From Streptomyces bottropensis ATCC 25435 (GTDB lineage: Bacteria > Actinomycetota > Actinomycetes > Streptomycetales > Streptomycetaceae): a DNA stretch of 64,000 bases. The stretch spans positions 2,610,265 to 2,674,264 of the forward strand of contig NZ_KB911581.1 of NCBI RefSeq assembly GCF_000383595.1. Direction: 5' to 3'. The position numbers and the translations under genes were made by a program. The notes below the pieces were generated by a model. It made no database searches and was not told the DNA's origin. It saw nothing but the letters and a program-made list of their open reading frames with translations. Of this stretch, positions 33,713 through 42,705 are shown piece after piece (within the stretch, counting starts at the first letter, position 1; each line of letters opens with the position of its first letter).

Positions 33713-35158
33713 ATGACCCAACAGTCGCTGAAGCCGAGGACGGCCGCCGAAGGCACCGTCGACCCGGCCGGCCGGTCCCGTCTCGACCGGTACTTCCACA
33801 TCACCCACCGAGGCTCCACCGTCCCCCGAGAGGTCCGCGGCGGCGTCACGACCTTCATGGCGATGGCGTACATCCTCCTGCTCAACCCGCTCATCCTGTC
33901 CGGCCCGGACGCCGCGGGCACCACCCTCGGCCAGAAGGCCCTGATCACGGCGACCGCACTCGCGGCGGCCGTCACCACGCTCCTCATGGGCTTCGTGGGC
34001 CGGGTGCCGCTCGCCCTCGCCGCCGGCCTCTCCGTCTCCGGTGTCATCGCCTCGCAGGTCGTCCCCCGGATGACCTGGCCGCAGGCGATGGGCATGTGCG
34101 TGATCTACGGCGTGATCATCATGCTCCTGGTCGTCACCGGCCTCCGGGAGCTGATCATGAACGCCATCCCGCTCGCGCTGAAGCACGCCATCACCATGGG
34201 CATCGGCCTCTTCGTCGCCCTGATCGGCTTCTACAAGGCCGGCTTCGTGCACCAGGGCAGGGCGACCCCGGTCAGCCTCGGCCCGAGCGGCGAACTCGCC
34301 GGCTGGCCGGTCCTCCTCTTCGCGGTCACCCTCCTCGCGATCTTCATGCTCCAGGCCCGCGGCGTCCCCGGGGCGACCCTGCTCGGCATCGTCGGCGGCA
34401 CGGTCCTCGCCGTCGCCCTCAACGCCCTCGACGTCGTCGACCCGAAACAATGGGCCGGTGGCGCACCGGAGTTGCACGGCGCCGCGGTCTCGATGCCGGA
34501 CTTCTCGCTCCTCGGGCACGTCGAGTTCGGCGGCTGGGGCGACGTCGGCGCGATGACGGTCGGCATGATCGTCTTCACGCTCGTGCTCGCCGGGTTCTTC
34601 GACGCCATGGCCACCATCATCGGCGTGGGGACCGAGGCCGGGCTCGCCGACGACAAGGGCCGGATGCCGGGGCTGTCCAGGGCACTGTTCGTCGACGGCG
34701 CCGGCGGCGCGATCGGCGGCGTGGCCGGCGGCTCGGGCCAGACCGTGTTCGTCGAGTCGGCGACCGGCGTCGGCGAGGGTGCCCGCACGGGGCTCTCCTC
34801 CGTCGTCACCGGCCTGTTCTTCGCGGCCTGCCTGTTCTTCACCCCGCTCACGGCGATCGTGCCCGGCGAGGTCGCGGCCGCCGCGCTCGTCGTCATCGGC
34901 GCCATGATGATGATGAACGCCCGGCACGTCGACTGGTCCGACCGGGCCACCGCGATCCCGGTCTTCCTGACCGTCGTGATCATGCCGTTCACGTACTCCA
35001 TCACCGCGGGCGTCGCCGCCGGAGTCGTCTCCTACGTCGCCATCAAGCTGGCCCAGGGCCGGGCGCGGGAGATCGGCGCGTTCATGTGGGGCCTGACGGC
35101 GGTCTTCCTCGTCTTCTTCGCCCTCGACCCGATCGAGAGCTGGCTGGGCGTGCACTAG
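33713..35158 (+). CDS. NCS2-family purine permease (AzgA-like)
   Basis: A 481-residue membrane protein with about 12-14 hydrophobic segments. FHITHRGSTVPREVRGGVTTF and FMAMAYILLLNP at the N-terminus and GSGQTVFVESATGVGEGARTG in the middle are signatures of the AzgA hypoxanthine/guanine branch. It would import the substrates of the adjacent xanthine dehydrogenase. ATG at 33713 has GGAGAAGG 4-5 bases upstream. Confidence 0.9.
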   Translation: MTQQSLKPRTAAEGTVDPAGRSRLDRYFHITHRGSTVPREVRGGVTTFMAMAYILLLNPLILSGPDAAGTTLGQKALITATALAAAVTTLLMGFVGRVPLALAAGLSVSGVIASQVVPRMTWPQAMGMCVIYGVIIMLLVVTGLRELIMNAIPLALKHAITMGIGLFVALIGFYKAGFVHQGRATPVSLGPSGELAGWPVLLFAVTLLAIFMLQARGVPGATLLGIVGGTVLAVALNALDVVDPKQWAGGAPELHGAAVSMPDFSLLGHVEFGGWGDVGAMTVGMIVFTLVLAGFFDAMATIIGVGTEAGLADDKGRMPGLSRALFVDGAGGAIGGVAGGSGQTVFVESATGVGEGARTGLSSVVTGLFFAACLFFTPLTAIVPGEVAAAALVVIGAMMMMNARHVDWSDRATAIPVFLTVVIMPFTYSITAGVAAGVVSYVAIKLAQGRAREIGAFMWGLTAVFLVFFALDPIESWLGVH

Positions 35159-35210
35159 ACGCCCGGCGCCGAGTACCGTCCGCACACCCGTCGCTTCAAG
35201 GAGACCGAAC

Positions 35211-36365
35211 ATGCTGGACATCGCCGAAGAACTGCACCGGTGGGTCGAGCACGGGCGCGACTTCGCCGTGGCCACCGTGGTGGCCGTCGGCGGCAGCGCT
35301 CCCCGGCAGCCCGGCGCCGCCCTCGCGGTGGACGACGAGGGCACCGCGATCGGCTCGGTCTCCGGCGGTTGCGTGGAGGGCGCCGTCTACGAGCTGTGCC
35401 GACAGGCGCTGGCGGACGGCGAACCGGTGCTCGAACGCTTCGGCTACAGCGACGAGGACGCCTTCGCGGTCGGTCTGACCTGCGGCGGTGTCATCGACAT
35501 CCTCGTCACACCGGTGCGGGCCGGCGACCCGGTCCGCCCGGTCGTCGTCGCCGCGCTCTCCGCCGCCACGAGCGGGGAGGCGGCGGCGCTGGCCCGGATC
35601 GTCTCCGGCCCGGCGGACCTGCGGGGCCGCGCCCTGCTGGTCCGCCCGGACGGCGCGTACGACGGCGGCTACGGCGCCCATCCCGAACTGGACCGCGCCG
35701 TCGCCGCCGAGGCCCGCGCCTTCCTCGACGCCGGCCGCACGGGCACCCTGGAGATCGGAGAGCAGGGCTCACGGTGCGGAGCACCGCTCACGGTCCTCGT
35801 CGAGTCGTCCGTCCCACCGCCCCGGATGATCGTCTTCGGCGCGATCGACTTCGCGTCGGCGCTGGTCCGGGTCGGCAAGTTCCTCGGCCATCACGTCACC
35901 GTCTGCGACGCCCGTCCCGTCTTCGCGACCCGTGACCGCTTCCCGGAGGCGGACGAGATCGTCGTCGACTGGCCCCACCGATACCTGGAGCGGACGGCCG
36001 TGGACGCCCGTACGGTCCTGTGCGTCCTCACCCACGACGCCAAGTTCGACGTCCCACTCCTCCAGCTCGCCCTCCGGCTCCCCGTCGCCTACGTCGGCGC
36101 CATGGGCTCCCGCCGCACCCACCTCGACCGCAACGAACGACTCCGGCAAGTGGGCGTCACCGAGATGGAGTTGGCACGGCTCAGGTCCCCGATCGGCCTC
36201 GACCTCGGGGCCCGCACGCCGCAGGAGACGGCCCTGTCCATCGCCGCCGAGATCGTCGCCGCCCGGCGCGGCGGCAGCGGCGTCGCCCTGACCGGCGCGC
36301 ACACCCCGATCCACCACGACGGCACCCCCGACGTCACACGGCTGCCGAGCCTACGGGTCTCCTGA
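35211..36365 (+). CDS. xdhC: XdhC-family maturation factor for xanthine dehydrogenase
   Basis: A 384-residue protein with an N-terminal XdhC/CoxI domain (VGGSAPRQPGAALAV, SVSGGCVEGAVYE) and a C-terminal Rossmann domain (MIVFGAIDFASALVRVGKFLGHHVTVCDAR in two parts, then YVGAMGSRRTHLDR). XdhC binds the molybdenum cofactor, has it sulfurated and inserts it into the enzyme. AAGGAG lies 8 bases before the ATG. It follows the permease by 52 bp and completes the purine operon. Confidence 0.9.
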   Translation: MLDIAEELHRWVEHGRDFAVATVVAVGGSAPRQPGAALAVDDEGTAIGSVSGGCVEGAVYELCRQALADGEPVLERFGYSDEDAFAVGLTCGGVIDILVTPVRAGDPVRPVVVAALSAATSGEAAALARIVSGPADLRGRALLVRPDGAYDGGYGAHPELDRAVAAEARAFLDAGRTGTLEIGEQGSRCGAPLTVLVESSVPPPRMIVFGAIDFASALVRVGKFLGHHVTVCDARPVFATRDRFPEADEIVVDWPHRYLERTAVDARTVLCVLTHDAKFDVPLLQLALRLPVAYVGAMGSRRTHLDRNERLRQVGVTEMELARLRSPIGLDLGARTPQETALSIAAEIVAARRGGSGVALTGAHTPIHHDGTPDVTRLPSLRVS

Positions 36366-36456
36366 CCCCCAACCCCCGAACCCGCGCCGCGACTTGACCC
36401 CCAGGGCGACAGGGCGGACCGTTGCGATACGACAACAGCACTACGGGGGCGGACAG

Positions 36457-37353
36457 TTGGGTACGGCGAGCGGCGAGGAGCGCCCGGCCGTGGGCGCGGA
36501 CCAGGGCCCGGACGGCACGCCGCGCGCGGACGCGGGCGACGGTAGCGCAGGCACGAGCGGGAACGGCGGCGCCACGCCCCCGGGCGAGAGCACCGCCGCC
36601 CGCGACGCGGGCTCCGCCACCGATGACGGCGCGGGCGAGGACTCCGGCACCCACTCGTGTGAGGGCTCCGGCGCCGACTCGGGAGACGACCCCGGCACCG
36701 GATCGGGCGAAGCCCCTGGCGCGGACCCGGCCGACCCCGCCGACGGCGCCGCCCCTGAACCCGACGCCACCCCCGACGAACGGCGGCTGTCCACCCTCTC
36801 GACGACCCTGCTCGGACTCTTCCTCCTCGCCGACGTCGTCTTCGTCTGCGGAGCCCTCGTGACGCTCTGGCCCGCCGTGCTGGCGACGGTCGAGCCCGGG
36901 GCGGAACCCACGGCCACCGCGCGCTGGTCGCCCTTCGGGCTCGGAAACTGGTCCCTGACCGCCGACACCGCGATGCTGCTCGCCGTGGTCGTGTGCAGCG
37001 CGCTCGGCAGCTTCGTCCACGCGGCCACGTCCTTCGCGACCTACGTCGGCAACCGTCGGCTCTACGCGAGCTGGCTGTGGTGGTACCTCCTGCGAGCCGG
37101 AATCGGGGTGGCCCTCGCGCTCCTCGTCTATCTCCTCCTGCGTGGCGGCCTGTTCGCGGGCAGCTCCGGCACCGGCGCCACCAACCCGTACGGTTTCTCC
37201 GGCATCGCCGGGCTCTGCGGACTCTTCTCCAAACAGGCCACCGACAAGCTCCGCGAGATCTGCGACACCCTCCTCAGCACCTCGGGCGACGGCGACCGGG
37301 ACCGCCGGGACGGCCTGTCCACCAACCGCAACGGAGACCCGGGCCCGTCCTGA
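36457..37353 (+). CDS. Hypothetical membrane protein with acidic low-complexity N-terminus
   Basis: A 298-residue protein: about 110 residues rich in Gly, Ala, Asp, Ser and Pro, then three membrane segments (about 120-145, 180-205 and 215-240), ending in a polar tail with GLCGLFSKQATDKLREICDTL. I do not recognise a family. The start is uncertain: TTG at 36457 has GGGGGCGG upstream, while TTG at 36394 also fits the frame. It follows xdhC at short distance but no purine role is evident. Confidence 0.6.
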   Translation: MGTASGEERPAVGADQGPDGTPRADAGDGSAGTSGNGGATPPGESTAARDAGSATDDGAGEDSGTHSCEGSGADSGDDPGTGSGEAPGADPADPADGAAPEPDATPDERRLSTLSTTLLGLFLLADVVFVCGALVTLWPAVLATVEPGAEPTATARWSPFGLGNWSLTADTAMLLAVVVCSALGSFVHAATSFATYVGNRRLYASWLWWYLLRAGIGVALALLVYLLLRGGLFAGSSGTGATNPYGFSGIAGLCGLFSKQATDKLREICDTLLSTSGDGDRDRRDGLSTNRNGDPGPS

Positions 37354-37388
37354 CCGGCCCCGGCCCCGGTCTCCGCCCTCCCGGCGGT

Positions 37389-37688
37389 TCACCCGGCCTG
37401 CGCGCCGGCACGTACGCCCGGGGCGTGGCCGCCGTGGTGTCCGGCCCCGTCGAGGTCGAGGGGGTGACCGTACGCGTGCGTGAGGTGCACGCACTCGTCC
37501 CCCACCCTGTACGCCGGCGCGAGGAGGCCGCCGGGCGCGAGGACGCGAGGGAACTCCCGGAACAGGGACGGGAGTTCGTCGAGCGGCGTATGGACCGTCG
37601 GGTACCGGGCGAGGGCACCCGCCGACGAGCCGTCCTCGAAGTCGAGCGCGGTCATCGTGCCCACGTCGAACCGCAGCCGTGGACGGGC
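37389..37688 (-). pseudogene. Remnant of a class I SAM-dependent methyltransferase
   Basis: An in-frame stop (37689-37691) is followed by LRFDVGTMTALDFEDGSSAG, then HTPLDELPSLFREFPRVLAP and HLTHAYGHPLDLD. This is the middle and later part of a streptomycete methyltransferase. The N-terminal SAM-binding half (GxGxG) is missing, and after LDLD the reading frame leaves the family sequence (GAGHHGGHAPG). It is truncated at one end and probably frameshifted at the other. Confidence 0.6.
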
Positions 37689-37720
37689 TCAGCGGGCCAC
37701 GGTTTGTCGGAGGCGTCGGC

Positions 37721-38176
37721 TCAGCCCGGCCGTCGGGCGCCGGACGCGAGCAGTCCGTCCACCGCCCGCCCGAACATCCACCGTGCCACCAGCCCCAGCG
37801 GGCGGTCGAAGAGGCCCGGCAGCCCGCGTACCCGCAGGTCCTCCCGCCAGACCACACGGCACGCGCCCGCGCCGTCCGGACGGACCTCGATCTCGGCCCA
37901 CCCGGTGACGAACGAACCGTGCTTGACCAGCCTGCACCTCCCGTCGGCCGCCCCTTCCGGCGGCTGCCAGAGCGTGACCTCCATCGGGTCGTCGAAGGCG
38001 AGCGGGCCGACACCGCTGCGGGCCACGAACACCGTGCCCTCGCCGGTCGGGGGAGGTGTGCGGACGGTGACGCGGGTCAGCGGGACGACGTCGGCGTGCC
38101 GGGGCCAGTCGGTGAGACGCTGCCAGGCGCGGTCCGCGGGGAGTGGTGGGAGGCGTTCCAGGACGAAGAGAACCAC
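37721..38176 (-). CDS. SRPBCC/polyketide-cyclase-like protein
   Basis: A 151-residue single-domain protein of the START/SRPBCC type: hydrophobic first strand (VVLFVLERLP), WQRLTDWPRHADVVPLTRV, and a last helix with GLVARWMFGRAVDGLLA. Such proteins bind hydrophobic ligands. GTG at 38176 is chosen from domain length, although its ribosome site is weak. It is divergent from a cytochrome P450 gene 141 bp away. Confidence 0.7.
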   Translation of the reverse strand: MVLFVLERLPPLPADRAWQRLTDWPRHADVVPLTRVTVRTPPPTGEGTVFVARSGVGPLAFDDPMEVTLWQPPEGAADGRCRLVKHGSFVTGWAEIEVRPDGAGACRVVWREDLRVRGLPGLFDRPLGLVARWMFGRAVDGLLASGARRPG

Positions 38177-38317
38177 GGGGCGATCGTAGGCGCACGGGAG
38201 TGTTCCCCCTCCTCCCGACCCGCGGGCCCGTCCCGGCGCGGAGCCCCTACCGCGCCGCCCCGCCGTACGGCACCATGAGCGCGACCGCACGCCCGCCCCT
38301 GGCCGGAAGGTGCTCCC

Positions 38318-39568
38318 GTGGACGCTGAACTGCACGGCAGGCTCGACGAGTTACAGCGGGATCCGTATCCGCACTACGCGCGGGCCAGGGCGGCGGAGGG
38401 GCTGACGTACGTCCCCGAGCTGGACTCCTGGCTGGTCGCGCGGGACGCCGACGTACGGGAGGTGCTGCGGCGCCCGGAGGACTTCTCGTCGGCGAACGCG
38501 CTGCGTCCGGACGTCATGCCCGCGCCCGCCGCGCTGGCCGTGCTCGGCGGCGGCTTCGGCGGCCGTCCCGTCGTCGTCACCGCCGACGGGACCCTGCACC
38601 AGGAGCTGCGGGCACCCATCGTGCGGGGCCTGTCGCCCGCGAGGGTCGCGGCGGTCCTCCCGTATGCCGCCGAGCGGGCCGAAGCCCTGATCGACGGCTT
38701 CGTCAAGGACGCCGAGGGGAGCAGGGGCGCCGAGAGCGGGCGGGTCGAGCTGATGTCCGCCTATGCGGGCCGCCTCCCCGGGGAGGTCATCGGCCGCCTC
38801 GTCGGGTTCGACCCGGACGACGTACCGGCGCTGGTCCATGGCGGTCACCGGGCCGAGCAGCTGCTGTTCCGGCCCATGACGGAGGCCGAACAGATCGCGG
38901 CGGCCGAGGACGTGGTCGCCACGGCCCACCGTCTCGACGCGTTCGTGCGGGCCCGGCACGCCGACCCCCGCGAGGACCTGGGCACCGAACTCATCAGGTC
39001 CGTCGTCGGGGCCGGCGCCGGTGAGCTGACGCTCGACCACCGTCATCAGGTCGTCGCCCATCTGCAGAACCTGCTCATCGCCGGGCATCTGACCACGACC
39101 GCCCTGATTGGGACGACCCTCCTGCACCTGCTGCGCGACCGCCGGCAGTGGGAGCTGCTCTGCGCCGAGCCGGAACGCATCCCGGCCGCCATCGAGGAAG
39201 CCGCCCGCTACGACACCGCGTTGCAGGGTTTCCGCCGGGTCACCACTCGGCCGGTCACCCTCGCCGACACCGAACTCCCCGCCGGGACACCGGTGTTCCT
39301 GGCCTTCGGCAGTGCCAACCGGGACGGTTCGCGTCACCCGCGCCCCGACGACTTCGACATCACCCGGCCCGCCGGCAGCCGCCACCTCTCCTTCGGCTCC
39401 GGCACCCACACCTGCCCCGGCTCACAGCTCGCCCGCGAACAACTCCGCCTCACCCTGGAGCTGTTGACCAGCCGCCTGCCGGGCCTCCGCCTCGCGGACG
39501 GCCCACACATCACCATGCGCCCGACCTTGATCCACCGCTCCCCGGAGCGCCTCGAACTCGTCTGGTGA
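38318..39568 (+). CDS. Cytochrome P450
   Basis: A 416-residue soluble bacterial P450. The heme Cys is C366 in FGSGTHTCPGSQLARE; the I-helix oxygen-activation motif is AGHLTTTA and the ExxR of helix K lies in IEEAARYD. GTG at 38318 has GGAAGG 6 bases upstream. Codon 12 is TTA (38351-38353), the rare codon read only by the bldA tRNA in Streptomyces, so translation is probably limited to late growth. The electron donors are not encoded nearby; substrate unknown. Confidence 0.92.
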   Translation: MDAELHGRLDELQRDPYPHYARARAAEGLTYVPELDSWLVARDADVREVLRRPEDFSSANALRPDVMPAPAALAVLGGGFGGRPVVVTADGTLHQELRAPIVRGLSPARVAAVLPYAAERAEALIDGFVKDAEGSRGAESGRVELMSAYAGRLPGEVIGRLVGFDPDDVPALVHGGHRAEQLLFRPMTEAEQIAAAEDVVATAHRLDAFVRARHADPREDLGTELIRSVVGAGAGELTLDHRHQVVAHLQNLLIAGHLTTTALIGTTLLHLLRDRRQWELLCAEPERIPAAIEEAARYDTALQGFRRVTTRPVTLADTELPAGTPVFLAFGSANRDGSRHPRPDDFDITRPAGSRHLSFGSGTHTCPGSQLAREQLRLTLELLTSRLPGLRLADGPHITMRPTLIHRSPERLELVW

Positions 39569-39670
39569 CCCGCACGGCGTGAACGCCGGCCGGCGCGCGG
39601 GAGGCCCGCCCGGTCACGGCCCGCCGCTTCCTCGGGGCCCTGCGGCGGTGACTGCGGCCCGGCGACCCGG

Positions 39671-39960
39671 CCGCGGGGTTCGTGGCCCTCGCCGGCCCGA
39701 CCCTCGTCCTCGCCGACCCGGCCGTCGCGGGCGCCGGACTCCCGGGCCTTCGCGCTCCTCGCCGCCGTCATCGGCGTCGGCGCCGCGATGGTCGGCCTTC
39801 GTGCCTGCGCACGCCCCGAATCCGTCGTGGGACCGGCCCGCCCGGTGCTGCAGGGATCGGCGCGGGACGCGGTGCGCGGTCCGTGCGGCAGCGGCCTGGT
39901 CGTCCCGGCCGTGGCCACGGCCGCGCTGAGCGCGTGGATGCCGCTGCCGCCGGCCTTCCT
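39671..39960 (+). pseudogene. Possible frameshifted small membrane-protein gene
   Basis: Two adjacent plus-strand frames together read as a hydrophobic protein: GFVALAGPTLVLADPAVAGAG in one, then FALLAAVIGVGAAMVGLRAC and SVVGPARPVLQG in the next, with the switch near 39735. Neither has a good start. Nothing else in the 511-bp gap 39569-40079 looks functional. Confidence 0.35.
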
Positions 39961-40079
39961 CGTACCGGGACCGCCGGCGCCGGCGCTCACCGCCGCGGAC
40001 CTGCGCGGAAACGGGTCGCTTCCCGGCCGGGCGTGTGATGGGGTGACGCCCGGGATGTCCTCAGGAGGGGGAGCGCACG

Positions 40080-40499
40080 GTGAACATACGGCGGCGGAAG
40101 AAGCTGTCCCGGCGGCTGGTGTGGGCCGCGATGATCGGTGACACCGCCGGGGTCGACACGCTGCTGCGTGCCGGAGCGCCCGCGGAGACGGCCGACGCCG
40201 AGGGGACGACGCCCCTGTACGCGGCATCCGTCCACGGGGCCGCCGACACCGTCCGCCTGCTCCTGGCCGCCGGAGCCCTGCCCGACACCGAGAGCGGACG
40301 CGGCGCGGAGGGCACACCGCTGTGCGGCGCCGCGTGCTGGGGGCATACCGAAACGGTGCGCGCGCTCCTCGCCCACGGCGCCGACCCCGGCCTGCGCGAG
40401 GACCACGGCACCGGCCGCACCCCGCTCGACTGGGCGACCGCCGGCCCCCACCCCGAGACGGCGGCCCTGCTGCTGGCCGCGGGGGCGCGTTCTTCCTAG
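40080..40499 (+). CDS. Ankyrin-repeat protein
   Basis: A 139-residue protein made of about four ankyrin repeats (for example TPLYAASVHGAADTVRLLLA, TPLCGAACWGHTETVRALLA, GRTPLDWATAGPHPETAALL). It is soluble, with a basic N-terminus and no enzymatic motif. GTG at 40080 has AGGAGGGGG upstream. Ankyrin proteins mediate protein contacts; the partner is unknown. Confidence 0.85.
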   Translation: MNIRRRKKLSRRLVWAAMIGDTAGVDTLLRAGAPAETADAEGTTPLYAASVHGAADTVRLLLAAGALPDTESGRGAEGTPLCGAACWGHTETVRALLAHGADPGLREDHGTGRTPLDWATAGPHPETAALLLAAGARSS

Positions 40500-40500
40500 T

Positions 40501-40527
40501 GCACCCGTCCCGGTGCGGGACGGGTGC
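40501..40527. terminator. Bidirectional terminator
   Basis: Perfect 12-bp inverted repeat GCACCCGTCCCG-GTG-CGGGACGGGTGC, starting 2 bp after the ankyrin stop and ahead of the convergent DoxX stop at 40546. Confidence 0.82.
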
Positions 40528-40545
40528 GGAACGGGTGCGGGACGG

Positions 40546-40920
40546 TCAGAACGCGTACGGTCCGAAGCGGCCCCAGGCCACCACGGCCGCCAGGATCAGC
40601 AGCACCAGGCTCGGGACGCTCTCCTTGATCTCCTTGCGCCGGACATGGAAGCCGACCGCGCCGAGCATGGTGAGGACGAGGCCGGTGGCCGCCAGCGGGA
40701 CGAGAACCGGGGCTATGTCCAGTGCCGCCGGGAGGATCAGGCCGAGGGCGCCCAGGGCCTCCACCGCGCCGATTCCCTTGACCGCGGCCGGGGAGAACTC
40801 CTCGGCCCAGTTCATACCGGAGGCGATCAGTTTCTCCCTGGTCCGGGTGGTCTTCATCAGGCCGGCGGCGAGGAAGGCGGCCGCGAGCACGCTCGCGATG
40901 ATCCAGAGGGTGGCGTTCAC
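40546..40920 (-). CDS. DoxX-family membrane protein
   Basis: A 124-residue protein with four membrane segments (LWIIASVLAAAFLAAGLMK; VEALGALGLILP; LVPLAATGLVLTMLGAVGF; PSLVLLILAAVVAWG). DoxX proteins are often linked to quinone or thiol stress. The GTG at 40920 gives the usual family N-terminus; in-frame GTG at 40929 and TTG at 40965 are alternatives. It is divergent from a MarR gene, across a region with repeated TTGA-type boxes, and is the likely target of that regulator. Confidence 0.83.
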   Translation of the reverse strand: MNATLWIIASVLAAAFLAAGLMKTTRTREKLIASGMNWAEEFSPAAVKGIGAVEALGALGLILPAALDIAPVLVPLAATGLVLTMLGAVGFHVRRKEIKESVPSLVLLILAAVVAWGRFGPYAF

Positions 40921-40953
40921 GGTGGGCACGTCCGGTTCATGAGGTCTTGTGAG

Positions 40954-41025
40954 TTGAAAGTTCAAGGGATGCGGGGCTCAACGTAGGGGTGCGTGAGTTG
41001 AAGCGTCAAGCCATCGAAGCGTCAA
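40954..41025. promoter_or_regulatory. Repeated MarR-type boxes between doxX and marR
   Basis: Three related sites: TTGAAAGTTCAA (40954-40965, perfect 5-bp arms), TTGAAGCGTCAA (40998-41009, 4-bp arms) and a half-matching TCGAAGCGTCAA (41014-41025). They lie between the divergent starts, where a MarR dimer would repress both genes. Confidence 0.5.
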
Positions 41026-41071
41026 GTCATGCCGTGGGCGGTCACTTGGAGCGGCACGTAGAGTGGGCGTC

Positions 41072-41572
41072 ATGGAGGCCATGGAGACACCGCGCCGGTC
41101 GTGTGGGCTGACCGAGGAGGAGAGCGAGACCTGGCACGCGCTGGCGGGCCTGATGGTCCGACTGCCGAGTGCTCTGGACACGCGTCTCCAGCAGGACTCG
41201 GGGATCAGCCACGTGGAGTACCTGGTGATGTCGATGCTCTCCCAGAGCGAGGAACGCACCCTGCGGATGAGTGACCTGGCCAGGCATGTCGGTTCGTCGC
41301 TGTCCCGGCTGTCCCATCTCGTGAAGCGGCTGGAGAGGAGCGGATGGGTGCGCCGGGAGCCGGACCCCTCCGACGGGCGCTACACGCTGGCCGTGCTCAC
41401 CGAGGCCGGTCACGCCAAGATCGTCGAGAGCACGCCGGGGCACGCCGACGCCCTGCGGCACCTGGTGTTCGACGCGCTCACGAGGACCCAGCAGCGGCAG
41501 CTGAGGGACATCGGGCGGCGCGTCTGGCGCAGTGTCGCGCCGGACGACCACTGCGTGCCGCCGCCGGGCTGA
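41072..41572 (+). CDS. MarR-family transcriptional regulator
   Basis: A 166-residue winged-helix regulator. The recognition helix lies in MSDLARHVGSSLSRLSHLVK and the wing in RREPDPSDGRYTLAVLT, which keeps the DxR pattern of the family. No redox-active Cys pair (one Cys near each end). ATG at 41072 is chosen; GTG at 41063 is possible. It probably controls the divergent doxX gene. Confidence 0.88.
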   Translation: MEAMETPRRSCGLTEEESETWHALAGLMVRLPSALDTRLQQDSGISHVEYLVMSMLSQSEERTLRMSDLARHVGSSLSRLSHLVKRLERSGWVRREPDPSDGRYTLAVLTEAGHAKIVESTPGHADALRHLVFDALTRTQQRQLRDIGRRVWRSVAPDDHCVPPPG

Positions 41573-41613
41573 CGGCGCGGCCCCGGGCGAACGGGAGACC
41601 GGCGGCCGACGCC

Positions 41614-42618
41614 TCAGTGGCCGGCCGGCGGGCCCGTGGTGCCGCGGACCTCCAGCGTCGGCGTGGTCAGGACGACCTTGCCGACGCGCGTCGGGTCGGC
41701 GATACGGTCGAGGAGGCACTGGGCGGCGGCCCGGCCGACGTCGTGGCTGGCGTTGTCCACGGTGGTGAGCCAGAGGTGGCGCAGGCGGGCGACGTAGGTG
41801 TTGTCGTAGCCCACGAGGGAGAGGTCGCGCGGCACCTTCAGGCCCATCTCCTCGGCGGCGGAGAGGGCGCCCACGCAGGCCATGTCGTTGAACGCCACGA
41901 TGGCGGTGGGGCGTTCACGGGCGCCGAGCAGCCGGACCGTGGCGCGGTAGCCGCCCTCCTCCGTCAGGTCGCCCCGCTCGACGGACGCCAGGTCGCCCAG
42001 CCCGTGCTCGCCCATCACCGTCTCGAAACTGCGGCGGCGCAGCGCGCCGACGACGCCGTCCCCGGCGATGTGCGCGATACGCCGGTGCCCGAGGCCGAGG
42101 AGGTGCTCGGTGGCGAGGCGGGCGCCCAGCTGGTCGTCGCCCGCGACGACGTCCACATGGGGGAGCGTGGGCTCCCGGGCGCCCGCCACCACGGTCGGGA
42201 TGAGCCCGGCCGCCGCGCGCAGGGCCTCGGACGGCGGCAGGGTGCCGACCGCTATCAGCCCGTCGACCCGCAGCTCCGTGAAGGTGCGGGTGAGGTCCTC
42301 GCCGAGCCGCCGGTTGAGATGGCCGTCGGCCAGCAGCATCCGCAGGCCGTTGTCGTGCAGCCGGGAGTTGAGGCCGTCCAGCAGCTCCACGAACCAGGGG
42401 TTGCGCATGTCGTTGAGAAGGACGCCGACCGTGCGGGTGCGGCGCTCGCTCAGGCTGCGCGCGGCGGCGTTCGGCCGGTAGCCCAACTGGTCCACGGCCG
42501 TCAGGACGGCCTCCCGCTTCTCGGGGCGCACCTGGTCGGAGCCGCGCAGCACCAGGGAGACCAGTGACTTCGACACGCCGGCCCGCTCGGCGACGTCGCG
42601 GATGGTCGGGGGTCTCAT
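41614..42618 (-). CDS. LacI-family transcriptional regulator
   Basis: A 334-residue regulator with the LacI helix-turn-helix and hinge at 4-60 (TIRDVAERAGVSKSLVSLVL, YRPNAAARSLSERRT), followed by a periplasmic-binding-protein-like sugar domain. It is divergent from the Gfo/Idh/MocA oxidoreductase, and operator-like TGGAACGGTCCA sites lie in the gap, one only 5 bp from its own start codon. Autoregulation and control of the oxidoreductase are likely; the inducer is unknown. Confidence 0.9.
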   Translation of the reverse strand: MRPPTIRDVAERAGVSKSLVSLVLRGSDQVRPEKREAVLTAVDQLGYRPNAAARSLSERRTRTVGVLLNDMRNPWFVELLDGLNSRLHDNGLRMLLADGHLNRRLGEDLTRTFTELRVDGLIAVGTLPPSEALRAAAGLIPTVVAGAREPTLPHVDVVAGDDQLGARLATEHLLGLGHRRIAHIAGDGVVGALRRRSFETVMGEHGLGDLASVERGDLTEEGGYRATVRLLGARERPTAIVAFNDMACVGALSAAEEMGLKVPRDLSLVGYDNTYVARLRHLWLTTVDNASHDVGRAAAQCLLDRIADPTRVGKVVLTTPTLEVRGTTGPPAGH

Positions 42619-42622
42619 GGCG

Positions 42623-42634
42623 TGGACCGTTCCA
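42623..42634. promoter_or_regulatory. LacI-type operator 1
   Basis: TGGACCGTTCCA, the exact reverse complement of the site at 42706-42717. It lies 5 bp upstream of the LacI start codon, suited to autorepression. Confidence 0.6.
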
Positions 42635-42705
42635 TAGCGGCGGCGCGCTTGTCAAAGGGCTTGACAGCCAGGAAGACGGGCCCGCATGGTGAGCGGCGTA
42701 CGTTC

